Made by a program: the position numbers and the translations under genes. From positions 1-64,000 of the forward strand of contig NZ_NPDX01000002.1 in NCBI RefSeq assembly GCF_002811945.1: 64,000 bases of DNA, in the 5' to 3' direction. Each line of letters opens with the position of its first letter. Positions within the stretch are counted from its first letter, which is position 1. Under the pieces are notes generated by a model. It did no database searches and was not told where the DNA came from. It saw nothing but the letters and a program-made list of their open reading frames with translations. This document shows positions 19,783 to 30,457 of this stretch, in pieces. Source of the stretch: Leptospira harrisiae. Its GTDB lineage: Bacteria; Spirochaetota; Leptospiria; Leptospirales; Leptospiraceae.

Positions 19783-20745
19783 ATGGATAAAAAAGTCCGA
19801 CTCGGAGTCATTGGTACTGGCCATATGGGTCAATACCACGTAAACGTTGCTAAACAGCTTTCTGATGCTGAACTCATCGGAATCTTTGATGCCAACTTGG
19901 AACGTGCAAATCAAATTGCTGAAAAACACAAAACTAAAGCATTCCCTACAATAGAAGAATTGTTAGCGGAAACAGATGCTTTGGTCATTGCAGCGCCAAC
20001 GTTCCTACATCACAAAATCGCTAAACAAGCGTTAACAGCAAAGAAACATGTATTGGTAGAAAAACCAATTTCACAAACTGTAGAAGAAGCCAAGGAACTT
20101 GTAAACTTAGCAAAACAAAACAATTTGATTTTGCAAGTGGGGCATGTGGAAAGGTTCAACGGAGCAGTTTTAGAACTTGGAAAAATTGCCGAACACCCAC
20201 TTCTCATTGAATCTAGAAGGATTGCTCCTTACAACAGTCGTATCACTGACGTTGGTGTGGTTTTAGATATGATGATCCATGATATCGACATTGTTTTGAA
20301 CTTAGTTAAATCAGAAGTAACGAATGTCAAAGCAGTTGGATCCTCTATTGTTTCCAACCATGAAGATGTAGCAAGTGTTGTTTTGACCTTTGCAAATGGA
20401 TGTGTTGCATCTCTCAATGCATCGCGTGCTTCCCAAGCAAAAATTAGAACTCTCAACATTTCCCAAAAAGATTCTTATGTGTTTTTAGATTTTACAAACC
20501 AGGAGATTGAGTTACATAGACAAGCAAGTTCAACCACTCAACTGGGAAGTGGTGAAATCAAATATCGACAAGAATCCATCGTGGAAAAAATCTTTGTTCA
20601 CAAAGACAATCCACTCAAACAGGAACATGAGCACTTTGTAAAATGTATCAAAGGAGAATCCGAACCGATGGTGAAGGGTGATTCTGACATTAAAACATTA
20701 GAAGTGGCTTATAAAATCCTGGAAGAAATTCACGGGAAAAAATAA
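19783..20745 (+). CDS. Gfo/Idh/MocA-family NAD(P)-dependent oxidoreductase
   Basis: A Rossmann N-terminus with GVIGTGHMGQYHVNVAK, followed by the family motif EKPISQTVEEAKEL (Lys equivalent of the catalytic EKP), and a GFO/IDH C-terminal domain containing DMMIHDIDIVLNLV. Members oxidise or reduce sugars, inositols and amino-sugars; the substrate here cannot be told. I prefer ATG 19783 (MDKKVRLGV); a TTG at 19771 with GGAG close upstream would add four residues. It ends by sharing one base with the next ATG. It may be transcribed with the heat-shock operon. Confidence 0.9.
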   Translation: MDKKVRLGVIGTGHMGQYHVNVAKQLSDAELIGIFDANLERANQIAEKHKTKAFPTIEELLAETDALVIAAPTFLHHKIAKQALTAKKHVLVEKPISQTVEEAKELVNLAKQNNLILQVGHVERFNGAVLELGKIAEHPLLIESRRIAPYNSRITDVGVVLDMMIHDIDIVLNLVKSEVTNVKAVGSSIVSNHEDVASVVLTFANGCVASLNASRASQAKIRTLNISQKDSYVFLDFTNQEIELHRQASSTTQLGSGEIKYRQESIVEKIFVHKDNPLKQEHEHFVKCIKGESEPMVKGDSDIKTLEVAYKILEEIHGKK

Positions 20746-21311
20746 TGACAAACATTCCTGATTCAACTCGCGGAAAGTTACTCATTTCCAATTCAAGTGT
20801 GATTCAGGATTTTTTTCACAAATCCGTTGTCCTTATGGTAGATCATGATGATGACGGGGCTTTTGGTTTGGTTTTAAATAAACCTACCGACCAAACCATG
20901 GAATCATTAATCAAAAATCTTCCTGAAACCGCATATGCCAACAAACAGGTGTTCTCTGGTGGGCCTGTGGACAATATGTTCGTATCTATACTTCATAATG
21001 GAAAACAAACAGAAGATCCTGGTGTTGAAATTGTTCCTGGCATATATATGGCTAGAAGTTTTGACACGATGATTGAAGTTTTGTCCTCTGATCAAATTCA
21101 GTTTCGTGTTTTGCAAGGATATGCTGGTTGGTCGTCCGGCCAATTGGAAAGTGAATTTGAAAGGTTATCTTGGGTAGTATCGGATTTAGTAGACGAATCA
21201 ATCGTTTTTAGCGAAGGCGAATCTGAGGTTGTTTGGCGAGAGGCCCTTCGCAACAAAGGTGGAATCTACAAATACTTTGTTGACCATACAAAAGATCCAT
21301 CTCTCAATTGA
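20745..21311 (+). CDS. YqgE/AlgH family protein
   Basis: The 188 residues match the YqgE/AlgH family: GKLLISNSSVIQDFFHKSVVLMVDHDDDGAFGLVLNKPT at the start (family pattern of LL-F--SVV-L--H--GA-GLVLNRP), FSGGPV, and the GYAGWSSGQLESE motif near residue 125. Its function is not well established; it was once thought to regulate transcription in Pseudomonas. The start codon overlaps the stop of the preceding oxidoreductase by one base (TAATGA), so translation is coupled. Confidence 0.93.
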   Translation: MTNIPDSTRGKLLISNSSVIQDFFHKSVVLMVDHDDDGAFGLVLNKPTDQTMESLIKNLPETAYANKQVFSGGPVDNMFVSILHNGKQTEDPGVEIVPGIYMARSFDTMIEVLSSDQIQFRVLQGYAGWSSGQLESEFERLSWVVSDLVDESIVFSEGESEVVWREALRNKGGIYKYFVDHTKDPSLN

Positions 21312-21332
21312 TCCACTTATTGAGTCAGTGTT

Positions 21333-22082
21333 ATGAAACTTTCGTCGAAAAAGGTTGTTCTTAGTTCAGGTTCTTCTCTGTTGGGTAAAGAACTTTTGCC
21401 ACTTCTTCTAAAAGAAGGTGCACTGGTTGTCGTAGGTGATCCAAATCCGGAAGAAATTCCCAACCATCCGAATCTACAAAAGTACAAAATTGATCCTTCC
21501 AAACCCGAACAAATGGAGCGGTTGATTGAATCGGCTATCGAAACATTAGATAAAATAGATGTTTTTATTTTAAACTCCGAACAAATCACTTATGCGGAAG
21601 ATGAAAAAGAAGATTGGACTAGATTAAAAATTCTTTTTAATTCAAATACGTTAGCTCCCATCCACACCATACAACGATTAACCAATTTAGTTTCTGTTGG
21701 GCTTCATATTATTGTTGTTAGTTCTGATTTAACAAAAATTCCTACGCCTGGATTTGGACTCTACGGATCGTCTAAATCTGCTTTGGATTATTTTTGGGAT
21801 TCGTTTCGAGGTCAAATGGGAAGAAAGTTTCGGTTCTCGCGAATCATTGCAATGGAACCAAAACTTTCAAATCCAAATCGATTGGCAAAACGAGTGTTTC
21901 AATCAGTCCTTCGCCCGAAAAAACGTAGATACGAACATTTTTACCAATGGGGAAATCGAATTTTATTAAAATTTTTGCCGTTTTTACATTTTTTCCGAAG
22001 TTTAGCCTACGCATTTCGACTCAAACAGGAGAAAAAACGAAAAATTGCCTCCTCTGATTTGGCTCCTTCCTCCGAAAATTAG
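21333..22082 (+). CDS. Short-chain dehydrogenase/reductase-like protein
   Basis: A 249-residue Rossmann-type protein. The nucleotide loop is degenerate (LSSGSSLLGKEL instead of TGxxxGxG). The catalytic pair is present as YGSSK (YxxxK, about residues 147-151), preceded by HIIVVSSDLTKIP, where a serine sits in the SDR position. The C-terminal 50 residues are very basic and contain a hydrophobic stretch (LLKFLPFLHFFRSLAYAF), which could associate with membrane. It follows algH by 21 bases. The substrate is unknown and cofactor binding is uncertain because of the altered loop. Confidence 0.75.
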   Translation: MKLSSKKVVLSSGSSLLGKELLPLLLKEGALVVVGDPNPEEIPNHPNLQKYKIDPSKPEQMERLIESAIETLDKIDVFILNSEQITYAEDEKEDWTRLKILFNSNTLAPIHTIQRLTNLVSVGLHIIVVSSDLTKIPTPGFGLYGSSKSALDYFWDSFRGQMGRKFRFSRIIAMEPKLSNPNRLAKRVFQSVLRPKKRRYEHFYQWGNRILLKFLPFLHFFRSLAYAFRLKQEKKRKIASSDLAPSSEN

Positions 22083-22260
22083 TCATTTCGTACTCTTTGT
22101 ATACATCGTCTCCTTCGATTCTTTCCTCGTGCTTACTTTTTAAACAGATTCAAACCTCCGTTTAACGGACTTATGTCGGATGGGGAAGAAATCCATCCTT
22201 TCTGGTCATTTCATCCATTTGGTACAAATATTGCTAACTAAGTAAGCAGAGGGTACCCCC

Positions 22261-23685
22261 ATGTTTATCGCCGATTATAGTGCCAAAAATATATATGATG
22301 AGATGTTTTCCAGCGAAGGTTTTCCTCGCAAAAGTTACGACTTCGTAAAAACAAAAATGGAGAGTTTGGGTGGGATCGAACTCGTAAAACGCAGTAGCTC
22401 GGCGGAAAGGGCCTTAATGTCACTAGGGATCACCTTTACTCTGTACGGTGATGGTGGGGAACAAGAAAGGATCATGCCTTTTGATGTCATCCCTCGTATT
22501 GTTCCAAGTGAAGAATGGATCAGTATGGAAAAAGGACTGAAACAAAGAATCCAGGCTCTCAATTTATTTTTAACAGATATTTATGGGGAAGGAAAAATTT
22601 TAAAAGATAAAATCATTCCTCGGGAATTGATTGAATCGAGTTCTGGATACCTCAAGCAGTGTATCGGAATCAAACCTCCAAAAGATATTTGGATTCATAT
22701 TACTGGAACTGATTTGGTTCGTGACGGTGCAGGCGCCTTTCATGTGTTAGAAGATAATTTACGCTGCCCATCTGGTGTTTCGTATGTATTGGAAAATCGG
22801 GAAGTAATGAAACGAACCTTTCCTGAACTTTTTGAAAAATTAAACATTCGTCAAGTTTATGATTACCCTTACCACTTAAGATCCATGTTAGAAAATCTAA
22901 CTGATGTTGTCGATCCAGTGATTGCTGTTTGGACACCTGGTGTTTTTAACTCAGCGTATTATGAACATAGTTTTTTAGCACAAAAGATGGGTGTGTATCT
23001 TGTGGAAGGATCTGATCTCATTGTTGAAAATCACAAAGTATATATGAAAACAACCAAAGGTCTTCGTAAGGTAGATGTGATTTATCGCAGAATTGACGAT
23101 ACCTTTATGGACCAATCCACTTTCAGGCCAGACTCTTTACTTGGTGTGAAAGGAATTTTTGAAGCATTCAAAAGAGGGAACGTAGCTCTCGCCAATGCTC
23201 CAGGAACGGGTGTTGCTGATGATAAAGTAATTTATTCTTATGTTCCTAAGATTATTAAATATTACTTAGGTGAAGAACCTATCATTCCAAATGTTCCTAC
23301 TTACCTTTGTTCTGAAGCAGCCGACTTAAAATTTGTTTTGGATAACATTCATAACTTAGTAGTAAAAGCCGCCAACGGCGCTGGTGGTTACGGAATGATC
23401 ATTGGTCCAAAGGCAAGCAAACAAGAACAAGAAGATTTTAAGGAACTGATCAAAGCGGATCCAAGAAATTACATTGCTCAACCAGTACTAAACCTTTCTA
23501 CAGTTCCTACACTCATTGCAGATAAAATTGAATCAAGGCACGTTGATTTAAGGCCGTTCATTTTGTACGGAAAAGATATTTATGTAATGCCAGGTGGACT
23601 CACTCGTGTGGCACTTCGCAAAGGATCGCTTGTGGTCAATTCATCCCAGGGAGGCGGTTCAAAAGACACCTGGGTTTTAGGATAA
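22261..23685 (+). CDS. Circularly permuted ATP-grasp protein (DUF404/DUF407 type)
   Basis: 474 residues matching the circularly permuted ATP-grasp family: the opening [24 protein letters not shown] block, [21 protein letters not shown], the [17 protein letters not shown] motif near 162-178, [10 protein letters not shown], and [19 protein letters not shown] with a Gly-rich nucleotide loop. ATP-grasp enzymes form amide bonds between a carboxylate and an amine through an acyl phosphate. GAGGG lies before the ATG. It is the first gene of a five-gene cluster with alpha-E and transglutaminase proteins, so it probably builds a peptide-like product; the actual substrate is unknown. Confidence 0.9.
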   Translation: MFIADYSAKNIYDEMFSSEGFPRKSYDFVKTKMESLGGIELVKRSSSAERALMSLGITFTLYGDGGEQERIMPFDVIPRIVPSEEWISMEKGLKQRIQALNLFLTDIYGEGKILKDKIIPRELIESSSGYLKQCIGIKPPKDIWIHITGTDLVRDGAGAFHVLEDNLRCPSGVSYVLENREVMKRTFPELFEKLNIRQVYDYPYHLRSMLENLTDVVDPVIAVWTPGVFNSAYYEHSFLAQKMGVYLVEGSDLIVENHKVYMKTTKGLRKVDVIYRRIDDTFMDQSTFRPDSLLGVKGIFEAFKRGNVALANAPGTGVADDKVIYSYVPKIIKYYLGEEPIIPNVPTYLCSEAADLKFVLDNIHNLVVKAANGAGGYGMIIGPKASKQEQEDFKELIKADPRNYIAQPVLNLSTVPTLIADKIESRHVDLRPFILYGKDIYVMPGGLTRVALRKGSLVVNSSQGGGSKDTWVLG

Positions 23686-23693
23686 GGTGTTAT

Positions 23694-24662
23694 ATGTTAA
23701 GCCGAGTTGCCGAATCAGTTTTTTGGATGAATCGATACATCGAGAGGGCAGAAAATTACTCGAGGTTTATTGATGTCAATCATCAGTTATCATTAGATTT
23801 GCATGAAGAGGTACCCAATCAGTGGTTACCACTTGTGCATACAACGGGTGACATTGAGTTATTTGAAAAACGATACTCTAGTCCCAGTCCGGTCAATGTT
23901 ATACGGTTTATGACCTTTGATGAAGAGAATCCAAACTCAATTTTTCAATGTTTGTCTAGAGCCCGTGAGAATGCACGAACCATTCGTGAGAACATTTCTA
24001 CTTCTATGTGGGAAGTGTTAAATGAGTTTTATCTCTTTGTAAAAGACTATCGTAAAGTGTATATGGAAAGTTCCGAAATTCATGGAGATACACTTTCCAT
24101 GGGACTTTCCGACTTTCTTAGCACAGTACGAAAAAGTTGCCAAAGTTTTTATGGATGTTCTGATGCTACCATTTCTCATGATGAAGTTTGGAATTTTTCA
24201 TTGCTTGGAAGATTCTTAGAACGAGCAGACAAAACCACTAGAATTCTAGATATGAAGTACTTTATCTTACTTCCTTCTGTGCATGATGTGGGTTCTACTT
24301 TAGATTTATTACAATGGTTATCTCTTTTAAAATCAGCTTCTGCACATGAGATGTACAATCAAAAATACAAACGTGTTGATCCAACGGATATTGCTGAGTT
24401 TTTGATTTTGAATGAAACCTTTCCTAGATCCATTTTTTTCTGCATCCAAGAGATGCAAGAGGCTCTGGATAAAATTTCTGGAATTAAAGAAGGTTTGCCT
24501 AGAAACTTAGCGCAAGATGCGACGACAGTTTATTTGAATCGGTTGCGATCAGAAAATATCAAATCCATTTTTGATAAAGGTCTACATGAATATCTAGATG
24601 ATATTCAAATTGAGCTGAATCATATAGGTTCCAAAATTGTGGAACGATTTTTTACAAACTAA
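23694..24662 (+). CDS. Alpha-E domain protein (DUF403)
   Basis: An all-helical 322-residue protein beginning MLSRVAESVFWMNRYIERAENYSRF, the hallmark of the alpha-E family. Further conserved parts are LSRARENARTIRENISTSMWEVLN and FLERADKTTRILDMKYF. Alpha-E proteins are nearly always encoded next to circularly permuted ATP-grasp and transglutaminase genes; their biochemical role is unproven and they may bind the growing product or tether the complex. It follows the ATP-grasp gene by 8 bases. The same domain recurs fused to ATP-grasp at 27923-30457. Confidence 0.9.
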   Translation: MLSRVAESVFWMNRYIERAENYSRFIDVNHQLSLDLHEEVPNQWLPLVHTTGDIELFEKRYSSPSPVNVIRFMTFDEENPNSIFQCLSRARENARTIRENISTSMWEVLNEFYLFVKDYRKVYMESSEIHGDTLSMGLSDFLSTVRKSCQSFYGCSDATISHDEVWNFSLLGRFLERADKTTRILDMKYFILLPSVHDVGSTLDLLQWLSLLKSASAHEMYNQKYKRVDPTDIAEFLILNETFPRSIFFCIQEMQEALDKISGIKEGLPRNLAQDATTVYLNRLRSENIKSIFDKGLHEYLDDIQIELNHIGSKIVERFFTN

Positions 24663-24664
24663 CT

Positions 24665-27600
24665 ATGAGTATACGAGTTGCCCTTTCCCATATCACAACC
24701 TACCAGTATGATAAGTCGATTAAACTGTCTCCTCATGTGATTCGGCTGAGACCAGCACCGCATACTAAAAACCATATAGTTTCTTATTCACTCAATATCT
24801 TACCTGAACAAAAATTTCTCAACTGGCAACAAGATCCATTTGGAAATTATTTAGCAAGGTTAGTATTTCCTGAAAAAACGAATATCTTACAAGTAGCTGT
24901 TGATTTAGTCACCGATTTAAAAGTAATCAATCCATTTGATTTTTTTGTAGAAGAGTATGCAGAGAACTTTCCATTTACTTATGATAAGGTATTAAAAAAG
25001 GAACTCGCTCCTTACTTAAAAGTTAAAAAACCGGGGAAGTTACTCTCTCCATACTTAAAAACAATCGATAAAACTCCGAGAAGAATCGTTGAATTCTTAG
25101 TAACCTTAAATGCAAAAATATACTCTGACATTGGTTATGTGATCCGGATGGAAACGGGAATCCAAACGCCTGAGTTAACACTATCTTCGCGAATGGGTTC
25201 TTGTCGTGACTCCGCTTATTTACTCGTTCAAATTCTTAGGAATATGGGCCTTGCTGCTAGATTTGTTTCTGGTTATTTGATCCAATTAAAAGCAGATGTA
25301 AAATCACTGGATGGGCCTTCGGGAGCAGAATCTGATTTTACTGATTTACATGCTTGGGCAGAAGTATATGTTCCTGGTGCGGGATGGGTAGGCCTCGATC
25401 CTACTTCGGGTTTATTTACCGGAGAAGGTCATATTCCTTTGGCAGCAACACCAGAACCCGAATCAGCAGGACCTATTTATGGTTTTGCGGAAAAAGCCAA
25501 AGCTGAGTTTTCCTTTCATATGGGTGTGGAACGAGTTTTAGAAACTCCACGAGTCACATTACCTTACCAAGGCGAAGATTGGGATAGGATCATTCGTTTG
25601 GGTGATTCCATTGATAAACGAATTCGTAAAAATGATATCAGACTTACAATTGGTGGCGAACCAACCTTTGTATCCACAGAAAATCGGGAAGCACCGGAAT
25701 GGAATTTTGATGCCTTAGGTTTTGAAAAGTATTCTAAGTCAGAACAACTCATCAAACGATTGGGAAAACATTTTGCTCCCGGTGGCCTCCTGCAATATGG
25801 GCAAGGGAAATGGTATCCAGGAGAACCACTTCCAAGATGGGCAATGATATCATACTGGCGAAAAGATGGAGAACCCATTTGGAACCATCCCTATTTACGA
25901 GCTGACGATCGTTATACGGGATCGGCAACTACAGAAGATGCAAGAAGATTCATAAGTGTTCTTGGTGATTATCTTCGAGTTCCAACTACTTCAATTCATA
26001 CGGCTTACGAAGATAATTTATACTATTTATGGCAGGAAGCAAACTTACCTGCAGAAACTGAATCTATCTTAAATGATTTGAATACCTACGATGAAATGGA
26101 AAGAAAAAGAATCCTGAAAGTAGTTGATTCTGGTTTACATCGTGAAGTAGGATATACTCTTCCTTTAGATTATGATGTTTTAAACCAGAGTTGGACATCG
26201 GACGAATGGATTTTCCGACGTGGGAAAATGTATTTAATTCCGGGAGATTCACCAATCGGTTTACGGTTACCATTGCATTCGTTAAGTGGAAAACAATCGT
26301 TCACACTTCCTGAGGATCCGGCAGCTCCGAAACCAGCTCTTCCAAAAGCTAAAGAATTAGGTCAGTCACCTTTCTTAACTACCACTGCAAGTTATAAGAT
26401 TGCTGAAGAACGGACACGTACCGCACTATGTGTCGAACCCCGAAATGGGAACATTCGTGTTTTTTTACCGCCAATCAAATCTTTAGAAGGTTGGCTTCGG
26501 CTTATCTATGCAATCGAACAAACTGCTTTAGAAACTGATATACCAATTGTTTTAGAAGGTTATGAGGCTCCTCATGATCCTAGACTCAATCGTTTTAAGA
26601 TCACGCCAGATCCAGGAGTGATAGAAGTCAATTTTCATCCTTCTTCTTCCTTTGGAGAGATTGTAGAAAAAACTAAAGTGTTATATGAAGAAGCTTATCA
26701 ACTCCGATTGACTGCTGAAAAGTTTTTGATCGATGGTCGACACTCGGGCACTGGCGGTGGAAATCATATCACACTTGGGGGAGCATCTGTCGGTGATAGT
26801 CCTTTCCTAAGGAAACCATCGCTTTTGCGAAGTTTAGTGGCCTATTGGCAAAATCATCCAGGTCTTTCATATTTATTTTCTGGAATGTTCATCGGTCCTA
26901 CTTCCCAATCCCCTAGAATTGATGAAGCAAGAAATGATTCATTACATGAACTAAAAATTGCTTTCCAACAAATTGATTCGAGTCGCCACACACCACCTTG
27001 GATGTTGGATCGAGTTTTAAGAAATATCTTAATTGATATTACAGGGAATACTCACAGAACTGAAATTTCTATTGATAAACTTTTTGATCCAGGATCACCT
27101 ACCGGACGTTTGGGGCTAATTGAAATGCGTGCATTTGAAATGCCACCTCATTACCAATTGAGTGTCATCCAACAAGCGTTTATGATGGCTATCATTTGTA
27201 AGTTTTGGGAAGATCCTTATTATGGAAATCCAATCAATTGGAATACAGAATTACATGATCGATATATGTTACCGTACTTTGTGTACCGTGATTTCAAAGA
27301 AGTAATCCAGGATTTACAAAATAGTGGATTTGGATTTTTATCAAAAGACTTTGATCCTTTTTTTGAATTTCGATTCCCTCAATATGGAATTTGTTATTTG
27401 GATGGAATGGAAATTGAATTACGTATGGCACTTGAACCTTGGAACGTACTTGGTGAAGAAAACACAGCACAAGGAACTTCGAGAGGAGTAGACTCTGCCA
27501 CAGAACGAGTCCAAGTTAAAGTAAAAGGATTTCATCCAGAGAGATACAGATTGAGTTGTAATGGGTACGAAGTTCCGCTACAGCCAACATCTGTCCAAAA

Positions 27601-27922
27601 TGAATTTGTTGCAGGTGTCAGATTCAAAGCTTGGTCTCCTGTTTTTACTTTACACCCCCAAATACCTGCGCAACAATCCCTAGTGTTTGATGTTTATGAT
27701 ACATGGAATCATAGAGCACTTGGAGGATGTACTTATCATGTTTCTCATCCAGGAGGCTTGTCTTACCAAACCATTCCTATCAATGGATATGAAGCAGAAT
27801 CCAGAAGGATCTCACGTTTTTGGACTCATGGCCATAAGATTGGAAAAAGCCTTCCGCCAATTCGATTGGAAAATAAAGCCTTCCCAACAACCTTGGATCT
27901 TAGGATGGTAACATTCAAGTAG
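24665..27922 (+). CDS. Large transglutaminase-like protein with DUF2126 domain
   Basis: A 1085-residue soluble protein. The N-terminal bacterial transglutaminase domain (about 1-90, VALSHITTYQYDKSIKLSPHVIRLRP) is followed by a transglutaminase core with triad Cys180 (GSCRDSAYL), His229 (DLHAWAEVYVPG) and Asp245 (GLDPTSG). From about residue 300 it is the DUF2126 region with conserved blocks such as RLTIGGEPTFVS and HSGTGGGNHITLGGA. Core-family members act as proteases or amide transferases. The ATG follows the alpha-E stop by 2 bases with no ribosome site, so translation is probably coupled. Substrate unknown. Confidence 0.92.
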   Translation: MSIRVALSHITTYQYDKSIKLSPHVIRLRPAPHTKNHIVSYSLNILPEQKFLNWQQDPFGNYLARLVFPEKTNILQVAVDLVTDLKVINPFDFFVEEYAENFPFTYDKVLKKELAPYLKVKKPGKLLSPYLKTIDKTPRRIVEFLVTLNAKIYSDIGYVIRMETGIQTPELTLSSRMGSCRDSAYLLVQILRNMGLAARFVSGYLIQLKADVKSLDGPSGAESDFTDLHAWAEVYVPGAGWVGLDPTSGLFTGEGHIPLAATPEPESAGPIYGFAEKAKAEFSFHMGVERVLETPRVTLPYQGEDWDRIIRLGDSIDKRIRKNDIRLTIGGEPTFVSTENREAPEWNFDALGFEKYSKSEQLIKRLGKHFAPGGLLQYGQGKWYPGEPLPRWAMISYWRKDGEPIWNHPYLRADDRYTGSATTEDARRFISVLGDYLRVPTTSIHTAYEDNLYYLWQEANLPAETESILNDLNTYDEMERKRILKVVDSGLHREVGYTLPLDYDVLNQSWTSDEWIFRRGKMYLIPGDSPIGLRLPLHSLSGKQSFTLPEDPAAPKPALPKAKELGQSPFLTTTASYKIAEERTRTALCVEPRNGNIRVFLPPIKSLEGWLRLIYAIEQTALETDIPIVLEGYEAPHDPRLNRFKITPDPGVIEVNFHPSSSFGEIVEKTKVLYEEAYQLRLTAEKFLIDGRHSGTGGGNHITLGGASVGDSPFLRKPSLLRSLVAYWQNHPGLSYLFSGMFIGPTSQSPRIDEARNDSLHELKIAFQQIDSSRHTPPWMLDRVLRNILIDITGNTHRTEISIDKLFDPGSPTGRLGLIEMRAFEMPPHYQLSVIQQAFMMAIICKFWEDPYYGNPINWNTELHDRYMLPYFVYRDFKEVIQDLQNSGFGFLSKDFDPFFEFRFPQYGICYLDGMEIELRMALEPWNVLGEENTAQGTSRGVDSATERVQVKVKGFHPERYRLSCNGYEVPLQPTSVQNEFVAGVRFKAWSPVFTLHPQIPAQQSLVFDVYDTWNHRALGGCTYHVSHPGGLSYQTIPINGYEAESRRISRFWTHGHKIGKSLPPIRLENKAFPTTLDLRMVTFK

Positions 27923-30457
27923 ATGATGACACAAGATCCTTATCATTTAATCGGAAATTATAAAACGATACCTGGAGTTTATGATGAACTTTATGATGCA
28001 GAAGGCCAAATCCGAAATAAATATAAGTTCTTAGTCAAATCATTTCAAGAGTTAGGACCTGCAGAACTTATCAATCGTAGGCGAGATACAGATCGTATTC
28101 TTAGAGAAAATGGTGTTACTTATAATTTATACCAATCAGACTCACCTGAAGCAAAAGAACGTCCTTGGGATTTGGATTTATTTCCTTTGGTTATGGAAAG
28201 TGAGGAATGGCGAGTATTAGAAAGAGGACTAAACCAACGAGCGGATTTATTAGATGCTCTCGTAAGAGATGTTTATTCCAAAAGACGCCTGTTATATGAA
28301 AAAAAAATCCCACCAGAAATTCTTTTTAATGAAACATCATTTTTGCGAGCTTGCGACGGAATGTATGATTCCAATCATTTCCTAACTAAAAATCCTGCTC
28401 TTTTATTTTTTGTTTGTGATTTGATTCGTGCTGCTGATGGAAATTTTTACGTTTTAAATGACAGGGTTCAGGCTCCTTCAGGTTCCGGCTATTCTTTGGA
28501 AAACCGAATTGTTTTATCTCGAATATTTCCAAGTATGTATCGCGATGCCATGGTACATCGAGTTGCTGTTTATTTTAGGTCTCTTCGTAAATCACTAACT
28601 CAACTTGCAGGTGTTACTGGGCGCGAACCTGTGATCGTTCTTTTAACTCCGGGACCTTCGAATGAAACCTATTTTGAACATGCCTATCTAGCTGGTTATT
28701 TGGGTTACACTCTGGTTCAAGGTGAAGATTTAACAGTTAGAAAAAATAAAGTTTATATGAAAACCGTAGAAGGTTTGCAACAGATCGATTTGATTTTGCG
28801 TCGGGTTGATGATGATTTTATGGATCCATTAGAACTAAGAGGAGACTCTCTCTTAGGTGTTCCTGGACTTTTAGAATCAGTACGTTCAGGGCATGTAAAA
28901 ATCGCAAATCCTATTGGAACAGGATTTTTAGAGAACCGTGCCTTGTTGCCTTTTTATTCAGACTTGTGTCGATTTTATTTAGGCGAAGATTTAATTCTTC
29001 CAATGGCTCCTACTTATTGGATGGGAACCAAAGAACATTTTCAATGGGTATTACAAAACCCGGAAAAATATGTTTTTAAAACTGTGTCTCGTATGGACGA
29101 GGAAAAGCCGGTTACCTTTATCGAACTGAGTGGAGATAGGAAAGATTCATTTTTACAAAAGCTAAAATCATCACCAAATCGATTTATTGCACAAGAAATG
29201 ATTGCTTCTGCCACCGTACCTGTATTAGGTGAGAATGGGTTCCGACCAGGACGAGCCATTATGAGAACCTTTGTTTCTTCTTCTGGGTCTGGTTATCAGA
29301 CTATGGCTGGTGGTTTAGTAAGAGTATCCCCTTCCTTAGATGATTTTTTCATTACGAGCCAAAGAGGAGCTTGGAGTAAAGACCTTTGGGTTCTGGCAAC
29401 AGAAACTCAAAAAGAAGAATCATTACTTGTCACAAAATCAGATCATGTCATGATCTCTCGGAAAAGTTCTGGTGTCCCTAGCCGTGTTGCTGACAACCTA
29501 TTTTGGTTAGCGAGGTATTTAGAAAGATCAGAGAACCAAACTAGGGTTATACGAGAGGCTGTTTTTAAAATTTTACAAGTAGAAGATGGTTATGAAAGGG
29601 AATCTTTAGAAAACGCATTAAAACTCGTAACTCATGTAACCAATAGTTATCCAGGTTTTTTGGGTGATGATGCTGGTGAATTATTCTTAAATCCATTTTC
29701 AGAATTACAGCGATTGACTTCAGATCGTGGGGTTGTGGGAAGTTTGGCCTTCCATTTACGCAGTTTGGTGATGGCATCGAAATCAGTAAGAGATCGTTTA
29801 TCGGATGATATGAAAAAAATTCTGCTTCATTTGGAAGATCAGTCGAATCATCAAATTGAATCTTACGATCAGATCATAGATTTCCTTCAGAAAATTGTCG
29901 TAAATCTTTCTTCTCTCACTGGTCTGTCTTTTGAAAATATGAGTCGGGAAGCTGGTTGGTATTTCCTAAACTTGGGTCGCCGAATTGAAAGATCAATCAA
30001 TATGATTTTGATGCTACAAGGTATGATTCGTTGGGATAGTTTTAGAGACAAAGCTTCTTTTGAAACTTTTTTAAGAATCAATGATATTCGTTTAACTTAT
30101 AATAGACGTTATAGTGGAAAAGTAGATCAGGAATCGGTATTGGATATTTTACTATTTGATACAACTAATCCAAGGTCTTTTGCTTATCAATTAGAACAAA
30201 TCAATTCAGACATAAAATATTTACCTGGAAAAAATGAAAAGGTTGTGTATTCAGAAGACCGAGCTGCCTTACAACTTTATACTCATTTTAAAATGAAAGA
30301 TATATCCATTTTCTTTGAATCGGAAAATCCTTTGGAATCTGTATCGATTTGGCTAGAAGAGTTACACAACCATTTGAAAAATTTATCAGATTCGTTGGCA
30401 TCACGATACTTTAATTATACAGAAGAACAAACACGAATCGGTGATGGTAATGGCTGA
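27923..30457 (+). CDS. Circularly permuted ATP-grasp / alpha-E fusion protein
   Basis: An 844-residue fusion. Residues 1 to about 485 repeat the ATP-grasp family plan (YDELYDAEGQIRNKY, LNDRVQAPSGSGYSLENR, LRRVDDDFMDPLELRGDSLLG). From about 510 an alpha-E domain begins (PSRVADNLFWLARYLERSEN). It is thus the fused counterpart of the separate genes at 22261 and 23694. The nucleotide loop (KYVFKTVSRMDEEKPVTF) has lost the Gly-rich AANGAGGYG seen in the first copy, so this copy may bind nucleotide differently or not at all. It starts directly at the preceding stop codon; ATG 27926 is an alternative start. Confidence 0.9.
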   Translation: MMTQDPYHLIGNYKTIPGVYDELYDAEGQIRNKYKFLVKSFQELGPAELINRRRDTDRILRENGVTYNLYQSDSPEAKERPWDLDLFPLVMESEEWRVLERGLNQRADLLDALVRDVYSKRRLLYEKKIPPEILFNETSFLRACDGMYDSNHFLTKNPALLFFVCDLIRAADGNFYVLNDRVQAPSGSGYSLENRIVLSRIFPSMYRDAMVHRVAVYFRSLRKSLTQLAGVTGREPVIVLLTPGPSNETYFEHAYLAGYLGYTLVQGEDLTVRKNKVYMKTVEGLQQIDLILRRVDDDFMDPLELRGDSLLGVPGLLESVRSGHVKIANPIGTGFLENRALLPFYSDLCRFYLGEDLILPMAPTYWMGTKEHFQWVLQNPEKYVFKTVSRMDEEKPVTFIELSGDRKDSFLQKLKSSPNRFIAQEMIASATVPVLGENGFRPGRAIMRTFVSSSGSGYQTMAGGLVRVSPSLDDFFITSQRGAWSKDLWVLATETQKEESLLVTKSDHVMISRKSSGVPSRVADNLFWLARYLERSENQTRVIREAVFKILQVEDGYERESLENALKLVTHVTNSYPGFLGDDAGELFLNPFSELQRLTSDRGVVGSLAFHLRSLVMASKSVRDRLSDDMKKILLHLEDQSNHQIESYDQIIDFLQKIVVNLSSLTGLSFENMSREAGWYFLNLGRRIERSINMILMLQGMIRWDSFRDKASFETFLRINDIRLTYNRRYSGKVDQESVLDILLFDTTNPRSFAYQLEQINSDIKYLPGKNEKVVYSEDRAALQLYTHFKMKDISIFFESENPLESVSIWLEELHNHLKNLSDSLASRYFNYTEEQTRIGDGNG